Assembly (NCBI GenBank): GCA_016192205.1
Contig: JACPUP010000018.1
Coordinates: 1 to 31,479, forward strand
Reading direction: 5' to 3'
Source: Candidatus Kerfeldbacteria bacterium
GTDB lineage: Bacteria > Patescibacteriota > Patescibacteriia > SBBC01 > JACPUP01
Length of the DNA stretch: 31,479 bases
Within the stretch, counting starts at the first letter, position 1; each line of letters begins with the position of its first letter. The translations under genes were made by a program, and so were the position numbers. Positions 16,101 through 21,347 of the stretch are shown one piece after another. The notes below the pieces were generated by a model that did no database searches, had not been told where the DNA came from, and saw only the letters and a program-made list of their open reading frames with translations.

Positions 16101-17409
16101 CGGCGAAACGATTCTGACCACGCGCAGCTTCATCAGCACAACGACGCGCGAACCCGAGCAGGCCAACAATGTTGCCAGCACGAGTCTCCGCGTGTTCATC
16201 GCGCCGCCCGCGCCGCCGCCTTCTCCTGCCCCGACACCGACACCGGCACCAACGCCAACGGCGACTCCGGCGTCCGCGCCAATTGTTGAAGCATTGGTGA
16301 CGCCAGCGCCAGAACCCGGCCTGAAGCTTGCCAAGACCCGTGTCGAGTCCGGACCGTTCTCGCCCGGCGACTCCATGAGCTTCAAGCTGGCGGTGACGAA
16401 CACCGGCAACGTGGCCGTGCAGAACGTCTCGGTCGTTGACCGGCTGCCGGCCGCTGACGGAACGACCCTCTTCAGCCGCGACTTCTCGCTGGCCGAACTC
16501 CTGCCCGGCGGGACCATGAACGTGGACTACAGCGTGCGCGTGCCCACCACCGCGACACCCGGCACGTATACGAACACGGCCACCGCCACGGCGAGGTATG
16601 CTGGCCAGACCGTGCGCGCCGGCGAGGCGAAGAGCACCTTCGAAATCGTTGCGCGGCCGACTGAAACCAAACGGGAAACCGCGCGGGCGAAAAAATTGCA
16701 GAAGAAGGCCTACGCCCTCCGCGTCGAGCAGTCGCACGATGCCGAGCGAACACTCAACCCCGGCGACCAGATCGGGTTCCAGACCACGCTCATGAACGAC
16801 GGCCGCAAGACCTTGAAGAAGATCGTGCTCTACAACTACCTCATCAACGGGGAGAAGCACCGTGTGAAGTGGAGCGTGGGCACGCTCAAGCCAGGCGAAG
16901 GGGTGACCATCGGGTACACCCTCGACATCGCCACCTCGGCGCCCGGCGGCAAATACCAGAGCGTGGCGTTCGCGAAGGGCCAGACGCGCGTCTACAAGTC
17001 CACGGGCGCGCGCGAGACCATTCAATCGAACAAGGCACGCACGGCCTTCAAGCTCCGCCGTCCCACCATCGCGGCTGACGAGGGCGCAACCCGCGCTGCG
17101 CACGCTGCCACCTCCGAGCGGATTGGCGAGATCCGCCGCACGCCCAGCGGTGGGCTCAACTTCTTCGACCATGACGGCCGACCGTTGAGCGCGGCCGAGT
17201 ACGCGCGGCTGTATGACCTTGACTTGGGGCAAATCCTCCGGCAGAGTAAAGACCCGGTGGACCAGGCCTTCCTGCAGCTCTACGAGAGCGGACAGTCGCT
17301 CGTCGGCCAGGTCGGCAACCACGGCCGGACGATTACCTTGCGTGAGGTGCTCCGCGACCTCGCGCAACTGCCGCGGTTCCACGCCATCTTCGGTAACGTG
17401 ACGACCTGA
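13189..17409 (+). CDS. Giant Ig-like / TG-repeat / DUF11 surface protein
   Basis: The frame is open from 13114, but ATG 13189, just after the previous stop, gives a basic start and signal-like segment (LVATLLNLLFAGQTILASVL). There are 1406 residues. In order: four bacterial Ig-like modules (about 45-440; markers APTVRIVAPAEFATVSA, DDVAVAGVRFFANGAELG, VARDTAGNTATS), a Cys-containing spacer (ACPDGSEDCVGTF), and four TG repeats (about 515-875) of the kind found in the 12017-12574 protein (for example STGGNTANNQRVGMINTGDI). A DUF11-like domain follows (about 880-1005), then a Pro/Thr linker, two further DUF11-like domains (about 1045-1155 and 1180-1290; GDSMSFKLAVTNTGNVAVQN), and a helical C-terminal region. 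There is no obvious transmembrane anchor; the next gene, overlapping by one base, encodes a membrane protein that could supply it. Probably a long stalk or sheath protein on the cell surface. Confidence 0.87.
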   Translation: MIRNTNNPRANTRLVATLLNLLFAGQTILASVLAGFAPAVVRAVDDTAAPTVRIVAPAEFATVSATVIIEVNAADDVAVAGVRFFANGAELGTEVTAAPYTVDWDTTTVVDGEVTLTAVARDTAGNTATSEPIAVTVGNGAGPSDATPPTVALTTPNAGETVGATTSIEATATDDVAVAEVRFFVAGAQVGSADTAPPYAMDWDTTSLPDGDASIEARAWDTAGNFAISSPITVTVENVGDITPPTVSISSPVAGATLQGTVTVRAFASDDSGVAGVRFYQNGLSIGPEDTSFDYSSNWNTTSVANGQVTLQAVARDNAGNLKTSAGVLVTVNNPPPPPDRTAPVVRFSSPVNGDTVSGLVPLNVEATDSESGIANVFYRLFDNDLTEPLTTAPYGYEWDSRQRPNGCYALTAIATDGAGNTAVSPRHLVTVDNPAPPPACPDGSEDCVGTFTTTNENHGEFETCATASAITGYNQVIGYDDGSGSPISTGGAEAVVLVGTKANTNITEINDPDGLLGDLTIENHNTATLKNDVIATAETGQNISNDNRFGEINTGSANVVSAIVNTVNTNIVGTNIGSFVQNIIDTFVGTINLLDLFLSVMAGAGPGGFGDTERNLTVDNNSTGYIENNVDASASTGGNTANNQRVGMINTGDINVSTNIVNLLNTNLIGANWLFATLNIFGNWIGDLILPGEGVLDSLYGDSFQNLMVNNHNQADITNIVDVNGDTGGNEANDSRDPDRNLINTGDVQLETSVHNLVNTNIVGSNFFSFTPTLLGIWNGGVVNGAWSGYFAPSYAGDDHGNLKVGNTNDATIVNRVNVNALTGGNAANGNRYGMINTGDITAATNLFNVANTNIIGANWFMGSFNLFGTWTGNVIYAFPDVQVVSDAIGGAPQPGSEVTLELTCENLGLAPAKNVKLTAQLADGLEFVSASDGASFDQGMLVWQIGALAAESETHKVSAVVRLPATLPIGETILTTRSFISTTTREPEQANNVASTSLRVFIAPPAPPPSPAPTPTPAPTPTATPASAPIVEALVTPAPEPGLKLAKTRVESGPFSPGDSMSFKLAVTNTGNVAVQNVSVVDRLPAADGTTLFSRDFSLAELLPGGTMNVDYSVRVPTTATPGTYTNTATATARYAGQTVRAGEAKSTFEIVARPTETKRETARAKKLQKKAYALRVEQSHDAERTLNPGDQIGFQTTLMNDGRKTLKKIVLYNYLINGEKHRVKWSVGTLKPGEGVTIGYTLDIATSAPGGKYQSVAFAKGQTRVYKSTGARETIQSNKARTAFKLRRPTIAADEGATRAAHAATSERIGEIRRTPSGGLNFFDHDGRPLSAAEYARLYDLDLGQILRQSKDPVDQAFLQLYESGQSLVGQVGNHGRTITLREVLRDLAQLPRFHAIFGNVTT

Positions 17410-17738
17410 TGGAAGACGACTATCGCTTCACTTTCGAAACAGAAGACCAGTACCAGGCGCGGCTCCAACAGGAAGCCGCGTCCGAGTCTGTGGCGACCGA
17501 GCCATTGCCCGGCGCAGCCCAGGGCGGGAAGCCGGTGTCACTCCTGCTCCCGTGGTGGATTGTAGTGCCGGTTGTGCTCGTCGTGCTGGCCGTCGGCTAC
17601 CGCTCGCACCGGCAGAAGCTCATCCGGCAGGGGCTCGAGCGCAGCCCAGGCGGACAGCCCTTTCACGTGCGCACGCGGCGGGTGCGCGGTTCTGGCCGAA
17701 CGCAGGTGGTTATGCGCCTGCAGCCTCGGAACAAATAA
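17409..17738 (+). CDS. Small single-pass membrane protein coupled to the giant surface gene
   Basis: The start ATG 17409 shares one base with the TGA stop of the giant gene (TGATG), a sign of translational coupling. There are 109 residues: an acidic Gln/Glu-rich N-terminus (MEDDYRFTFETEDQYQARLQ), one transmembrane helix at about residues 45-65 (LLPWWIVVPVVLVVLAVGY), and a very basic tail (SHRQKLIRQGLERSPGG onward, with many Arg). By the positive-inside rule the tail is cytoplasmic. It may anchor or help export the giant protein; no family is recognised. Its 3' end overlaps the 3' end of the next, opposite-strand gene by 29 bp. Confidence 0.72.
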   Translation: MEDDYRFTFETEDQYQARLQQEAASESVATEPLPGAAQGGKPVSLLLPWWIVVPVVLVVLAVGYRSHRQKLIRQGLERSPGGQPFHVRTRRVRGSGRTQVVMRLQPRNK

Positions 17739-18078
17739 CGCCGAGGTCTTCGGGGACCGACTGGCCGGTCAGGAAGCTCACGATGAAGTGGTTTGCGTAG
17801 AACGCGCGGATGGTTTCCGCATCGCGAGGCTCGTCGTTGCAGAGGCAGCGCAGCACCGCGCGTTCAGCCTCGTCCTGGCGGATGCGGTTTTCGGCTGAAC
17901 AGGAAGCAGCGTCGGTGCTCGTGCAGGCCGACTGGTACGAGGATTCGCAGGCGCCGGCCGCAATCACGGTCGAGCCGTGCCGCGGCCAGGTCAGCACCAC
18001 GGCGACCACGCCAGCAATGTTGATGAGCAAGGCGATGATCAGGAGGGGAGTGCGGAGCATCGGGGTATTGAAAGGCAT
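17710..18078 (-). CDS. Small secreted or membrane-tethered Cys-rich protein
   Basis: ATG 18078 (MPFNTPMLRTPLLIIALLIN) gives 122 residues; ATG 18060 is an alternative and the frame is open to 18147, with no clear ribosome site for any of these. A single N-terminal hydrophobic helix (LLIIALLINIAGVVAVVLTW) is followed by an extracellular part with six cysteines (ACESSYQSACTSTDAASCSA, RCLCNDEP, VICSEA), which suggests disulphide bonds. FYANHFIVSFLTGQSVPEDL near the end looks like ordinary folded protein. No family is recognised. The tail-to-tail overlap with the preceding gene is small enough for both to be real. Confidence 0.55.
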   Translation of the reverse strand: MPFNTPMLRTPLLIIALLINIAGVVAVVLTWPRHGSTVIAAGACESSYQSACTSTDAASCSAENRIRQDEAERAVLRCLCNDEPRDAETIRAFYANHFIVSFLTGQSVPEDLGVICSEAAGA

Positions 18079-18229
18079 TTGGGGTATGTTTGTCAAATGA
18101 AAAAAACGGGAATCATGATTCTCGATGCCTGCTTCGTGATGTTTCATTCTTCACACAAATGCAAAGGCCCCATCCGTGGAATGGACAGGGCTCTGCGGTG
18201 GTGCAACGGGCGACGGTGGACGGACGCGA

Positions 18230-18553
18230 CTACGGTCGCATCCAAGCGCGCGGGTCGGGCAGCGGGGGCGGATCGAAGTCGCGATCCGCGATCGGAACCT
18301 CCTCCTCCTCATACTCCGGCGGATCCACTCTGACGACGGCCGCCAGGCGTTCCGTGAAGGGAATCGCCCGGGAAGTCAGCGGGGGTCGGTACAAGGCGTT
18401 GTACCGGCTGATCCTCGCCTCGTGAAAGCCGCGACGATCCAGCTCCGACTTGACTTCGTCCGATTCCAGACGGTCGACCGGGAGCAGTTCCGGATCCGCG
18501 AGAGCCGCAAATCCCGCCAGATGCCGCACGCGCGGCCATTCCAAAAATGACAC
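18230..18553 (-). CDS. Small acidic hypothetical protein
   Basis: The frame is open to 18685, but the GTG at 18553 has a strong ribosome site (GGAGGAAGG at 18556-18564) and is the best start, giving 107 residues (VSFLEWPRVRHLAGFAALAD). The sequence has natural-looking helix and turn content (RLESDEVKSELDRRGFHEAR) and a charged C-terminus (PPEYEEEEVPIADRDFDPPP). There is no signal peptide or membrane segment, so it is probably cytoplasmic. Competing frames on the other strand are Arg/Ser-rich, typical of shadows. No family recognised. Confidence 0.5.
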   Translation of the reverse strand: MSFLEWPRVRHLAGFAALADPELLPVDRLESDEVKSELDRRGFHEARISRYNALYRPPLTSRAIPFTERLAAVVRVDPPEYEEEEVPIADRDFDPPPLPDPRAWMRP

Positions 18554-18818
18554 GACCTTCCTCCACACATCACACGTTGGCGAGTTGAGAGGGGCATAAT
18601 TCAAAGTGCAACTCCCCTCCCTCACTATTCTCGCGCAGTTCTCGTCCGGGCGCAAGACCAGTGAGCGAGGGCCTGAACCAGTCACGCTTTGCGTTCCGGT
18701 TCAAGGTGAAGAGGGCAGCGGGACGAAAGGGACAAGGTCGTTCCAGTCGTCTGCTGCCCCCTTTGGTGTGACCAGCTGCCAATAGGAGCGGCTGCCGGTC
18801 ACGCGGGTTGGGCCGGTG

Positions 18819-19124
18819 TCAGGCCGCCAGGGTCTGGCGGACGAGGCGGCGAATGCGCGCCCGGCGGCGCTGCTCATGCTCGAATGCCTTCGCCCGGGCG
18901 GCGAGGGCGAGGGACCGGTGCGTGATTGCCAGTCCGAGCCGCTCGGACTGGCTGCTGGCATGGTTGCGGCAGCGGGGGAAAATCACCCCGTCGTGCAGCT
19001 GTCCGAACAGCGTTGCGAGCGTGCCGTGTTTCCGGCACTCGGTACACACGACCGGCCCGAGCATTTTCAGCTCGGATTCGCTGAGCCCGAGCTGCTGCCC
19101 GGACATCATGATTTGCACTTTCAT
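18819..19124 (-). CDS. Small putative zinc-binding protein
   Basis: ATG 19124 has an excellent ribosome site (AAAGGAGAGG, 3-4 nt spacing from its end), so I use it instead of the longer open frame to 19253. There are 101 residues. VVCTECRKHGTLATLFGQLH and, after 12 more residues, FPRCRNH form a CxxC ... CxxH arrangement able to bind one zinc. The C-terminal half is helical and basic (AFEHEQRRRARIRRLVRQTL), compatible with nucleic-acid binding. No family is recognised. The 45-residue hydrophobic ORF begins upstream on the same strand, and the two may be co-transcribed. Confidence 0.62.
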   Translation of the reverse strand: MKVQIMMSGQQLGLSESELKMLGPVVCTECRKHGTLATLFGQLHDGVIFPRCRNHASSQSERLGLAITHRSLALAARAKAFEHEQRRRARIRRLVRQTLAA

Positions 19125-19218
19125 GACCTCTCCTTTGAGATTGCGAGGGGTTGGACAGAATCTGGCAGAGCAGCTCGGCTCCGGCAGACTCGACCAACCC
19201 CTCACACCAGGTTCGATC

Positions 19219-19356
19219 CTACTTCCGCAACATCCAGCAGAACATTCCGCCAAACGTCGCGAAGAGCACGTTTCCGACCGGGCAGCGAAGCGCCAGGCAC
19301 AGCACGGCGACGATCCCGGTCAGGATGACGATTTTCATTCGGGTCTTGTACCGCAC
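19219..19356 (-). CDS. Possible 45-residue hydrophobic peptide
   Basis: A GTG at 19356, 4-5 nt after GGGAGG, opens 45 codons to a TAG at 19219. ATG 19338 is an internal alternative (MKIVILTGIVAVLCLALRCP, 39 residues). The peptide has two hydrophobic stretches separated by a short polar turn (RCPVGN), fitting a small hairpin membrane protein. The ribosome site and the hydrophobic composition in one frame support it; length alone gives little support. Confidence 0.4.
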   Translation of the reverse strand: MRYKTRMKIVILTGIVAVLCLALRCPVGNVLFATFGGMFCWMLRK

Positions 19357-19446
19357 CCATCCTCCCTTCACAATCAGTCGAACTGGAGGCGAGCGCCCCG
19401 ATGACTAGCTTTGGCCCGAAGGCCGCCAGTCGAGAGTGGTCAACGT

Positions 19447-19858
19447 GCTTCTCGGGAGTCGAAACCCCCTACCAAGTGGCTGGCCAATCCTACGGACGCT
19501 CCCCCTCCATGCCGACGGATTGTGGCAGGGCGGTGGGCTGGTCGCGTGTTCAAAGGTGCGTTCCTCGCTTGAGCAGTCCATGACAGCGGCCATGCACCGC
19601 TCGAGCCAGGTCCTGAACCCGAGTGAAGCGAGTGGTTCAGGGCGAGGCAGCTATCGGTCCTCGGCTTTCAGCGTTCGGCCCGCGTTCGTGCCGGATGCCG
19701 ACAGCTGATCGGCCGGTAGCTGTTTACGAAACCCGCCCCCAAAGTGGTCTGGACAAGAGAGTCTGCAGGAGGGGTCAACGAGGAGGGGGTCCCAATCGAC
19801 CCTCGCGACAAACTCCCATGCTTGTCGTGTCCAGACTACCCAGGGGGCGGGTAGAAGC
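19447..19858. ncRNA. Noncoding stretch with extensive potential RNA structure
   Basis: From 19357 to 20319 I see no convincing gene. The stretch 19447-19858 is bounded by GCTTCT/AGAAGC and contains many strong helices: AGCGG/CCGCT (19585-19601), CCTGAACC/GGTTCAGG (19612-19641), and CAGCTATCGG/CCGGTAGCTG (19648-19722). It also has a compact three-way-junction candidate closed by ACCCGCCCCC/GGGGGCGGGT (19731-19740 with 19843-19852) and GTCTGGACA/TGTCCAGAC, holding CGACAA/TTGTCG. Size (about 410 nt) is in the range of RNase P RNA or tmRNA, but I find neither family's hallmark motifs. Strand is undecided. Confidence 0.35.
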
Positions 19859-20034
19859 GTTTTGGCCGGGGACAAGCACCCAATCCAAAACGTTGAGGTT
19901 TTCAAATGACCGCCCATGCTAGCACACCCTGTTCAAGGGTGTCAAGGGCCTGTACCGGGCCTATAGAGGGCACCACGGGCAGAAAATCGTGGGATTACTG
20001 GTTTTTCTTTTGTTATTTGACTAATCTTAGACAA

Positions 20035-20113
20035 GTTAGAGGGTAGAGGGTTCAGAGTTTATGAGGAAACCCATTCACAAGGAGAACCTCAACCCTCTCC
20101 GCTCAACCCTTGT
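20035..20113. repeat. Inverted heptanucleotide repeats upstream of rpsO
   Basis: The left arm has 7-bp units GTTAGAG, GGTAGAG, GGTTCAG (20035-20055). The right arm, in opposite orientation, has CCTCAAC, CCTCTCC, GCTCAAC (20087-20107). The two arms are approximately complementary and flank about 30 bp. The locus belongs to the same 7-bp repeat type found at six other places in the window. Confidence 0.7.
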
Positions 20114-20118
20114 ATATA

Positions 20119-20198
20119 TTGACTAATCCGTTGTCGAATGCTACGTTACACCCCGCTGGCGAGAGCTGCCAAGCCTGGCTTCTCGTCCGCACTATTAT
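20119..20198 (+). promoter_or_regulatory. Possible promoter(s) of the rpsO run
   Basis: TTGACT (20119-20124) is followed after 17 bp by TACGTT (20142-20147), a weak -10. A better -10-like box, TATTAT (20193-20198), lies closer to the gene but lacks a clear -35. One of the two probably starts the rpsO transcript; I cannot choose between them from sequence. Confidence 0.3.
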
Positions 20199-20231
20199 AA
20201 GGTGTTAGTGATCGGACGTCTCATCGGATGA

Positions 20232-20285
20232 CGTTCGGGTGAAAATCGAAGAGCTGCGATATAGATCGCGATTTCCATCCGAACG
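20232..20285 (+). promoter_or_regulatory. Strong leader hairpin upstream of rpsO
   Basis: Positions 20232-20248 pair with 20269-20285 in a 17-position helix with one mismatch and one G-U pair; the apex can fold further (GCGAT/ATCGC). It ends 34 nt before the rpsO start. Ribosomal protein S15 represses its own translation by binding structured rpsO leaders that differ between phyla, so this is a candidate autoregulatory site. The role is inferred from position. Confidence 0.55.
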
Positions 20286-20319
20286 GTCTGCGGGACTGCC
20301 CGGGTAAGAGGAGCAAACA

Positions 20320-20586
20320 ATGCCGCTCGAAAAGGCCGCCAAAGATAAGGTCATCAAAAAGTTCAAAACGCACGAAGGTGATACGGGGAGCCCGGAAGTG
20401 CAGGTTGGGATTTTGAGTGCGGAAATCGACCAGCTCACCAACCACTTGAAGACCCACAAGAAGGATTTTTCCTCGCGCCGCGGCTTGCTCCGCAAGGTGG
20501 GACTCCGCCGCCGGCTGTTACGCTATTTGGAGAAAGAAAACCCCGAGGCGGCCGAGGAGCTTTCGAAGAAACTCAAGCCCAACTAA
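20320..20586 (+). CDS. rpsO: 30S ribosomal protein S15
   Basis: 88 residues, the normal length for S15. ATG 20320 has the ribosome site AAGAGGAG at good spacing. The conserved sequence includes HEGDTGSPEVQVGILSAEID, LTNHLKTHKKDFSSRRGL, the LRKVGLRRRLLRYLEKE helix and a basic tail. S15 binds the 16S rRNA central domain early in 30S assembly. The next gene follows after 6 bp, and pnp lies one gene further on, matching the widespread rpsO-pnp pairing. The leader hairpin at 20232-20285 may mediate S15 feedback. Confidence 0.98.
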   Translation: MPLEKAAKDKVIKKFKTHEGDTGSPEVQVGILSAEIDQLTNHLKTHKKDFSSRRGLLRKVGLRRRLLRYLEKENPEAAEELSKKLKPN

Positions 20587-20592
20587 TCGGAT

Positions 20593-21204
20593 ATGAAACT
20601 CAAGGATCAACGCGTCGGCGTCTTCATGGACGTTTCCAATATGTACCACTCGGCGCGCAACCTGTTCAGCGCCCGAGTCAACTTCGGCAAGATTCTCGAA
20701 CGCGCCGCCAGTGACCGTCAGCTCATCCACGCCACCGCGTACGCTATCAAGACACAGTCGCCGGACGAGCAACCGTTCCTCGAAGCACTGGACAAGGCTG
20801 GCTGGCAGGTGAAGCAGAAGGAGCTCCAAGTGTTCTCGGACGGATCGAAGAAGGGTGACTGGGATGTCGGCCTGGCCGTTGATACCATTAAGTTCGCGAG
20901 CAAGCTCGACGTCATCGTGCTCGTCACCGGCGATGGCGACTTCCGGCCGCTCGTTGGCTACCTCAAAGAGAGCCATGGCTGTCGCGTCGAGGTGATGGGG
21001 TTCGGCGCCTCGTCCTCGCATAAGATTAAAGAGGAAGCAGACGAGTTCATTGATTTGGCCGAGGATCAGAAGACCTTCCTCCTGCCTATCCGCGCCTCGC
21101 TGCGGCTCCGACCCCGCCGACCGAGGTTCCTCGGAGGGAAAGGGAATGAGCATCATGAATCGCGAAGCACGAATCAGGGCTCGTCGGACGCCCCTGGTTC
21201 GTGA
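20593..21204 (+). CDS. NYN-domain (LabA/DUF88) putative ribonuclease
   Basis: 203 residues from ATG 20593, 6 bp after rpsO. Residues about 5-160 are a PIN-like NYN domain with its acidic cluster: RVGVFMDVSNMYHSARNL, KKGDWDVGLAVDTI, VIVLVTGDGDFRPLVGYL. The GASSSHKIKEEADEFIDL ending is typical of LabA/DUF88 proteins. The family is thought to bind Mg2+ and cut RNA; its position between rpsO and pnp fits a role in RNA processing or decay. The last about 20 residues (EHHESRSTNQGSSDAPGS) are encoded by a heptanucleotide repeat and are unlikely to be a conserved part of the fold; the ancestral end was probably just after the basic stretch RLRPRRPRF. Confidence 0.9.
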   Translation: MKLKDQRVGVFMDVSNMYHSARNLFSARVNFGKILERAASDRQLIHATAYAIKTQSPDEQPFLEALDKAGWQVKQKELQVFSDGSKKGDWDVGLAVDTIKFASKLDVIVLVTGDGDFRPLVGYLKESHGCRVEVMGFGASSSHKIKEEADEFIDLAEDQKTFLLPIRASLRLRPRRPRFLGGKGNEHHESRSTNQGSSDAPGS

Positions 21205-21223
21205 TTCCTGATTCTTGATTCAT
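21154..21223. repeat. Heptanucleotide repeat / hairpin at the end of the NYN gene
   Basis: The 7-bp register is kept through CATGAAT, CGCGAAG, CACGAAT, then in inverted sense GGTTCGT, GATTCCT, GATTCTT, GATTCAT. The arms CACGAATCAGGG and CCCTGGTTCGTG (21168-21179 with 21191-21202) can form a 12-position hairpin with one G-U pair. It overlaps the last codons of the NYN gene and may attenuate or protect the transcript, but no T-run follows. Confidence 0.75.
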
Positions 21224-21307
21224 TCATAACTGCTGACCGCCAGACACATAGACTAGCGCCGGGTTCCTGCGGACCCTTGCCTCGTCTAGAGTCTGACGGC
21301 CAGCCAG

Positions 21308-21325
21308 CCCCGCCTGCTGGCGGGG
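21308..21325 (+). promoter_or_regulatory. GC-rich hairpin in the pnp leader
   Basis: CCCCGCC (21308-21314), loop TGCT, GGCGGGG (21319-21325) form a perfect 7-bp stem ending 10 nt before the pnp ribosome site AAAGGAG (21335-21341). In other bacteria pnp leaders carry hairpins through which PNPase regulates its own mRNA; a similar role here is inferred from position. Confidence 0.45.
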
Positions 21326-21347
21326 CCAGCCCGGAAAGGAGTGCCCT

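Noticed and set aside
14776..17382. Long minus-strand open frames opposite the giant surface gene
   Set aside because: They mirror its Asn/Thr/Gly repeats, show no ribosome sites or domains, and conflict with the strongly patterned plus-strand protein.
18090..18425. Plus-strand frames opposite the 18230-18553 gene
   Set aside because: They lack ribosome sites and have low-complexity Ser/Gly/Arg composition; the minus frame has a strong ribosome site and a natural composition.
18701..18960. Minus-strand frame ending in an ordinary-looking LVTPKGAADDWNDLVPF stretch
   Set aside because: No ribosome site near any start and the N-terminal part overlaps the zinc-protein gene in another frame; possibly a gene remnant but not supportable.
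19455..19480. T-arm-like sequence (GGGGGTTTCGACTCCC on the minus strand), possible tRNA or tmRNA 3' end
   Set aside because: The loop does not fit the invariant T54-T55-C56 / G53-C61 geometry, and no acceptor, D or anticodon arms can be placed around it.
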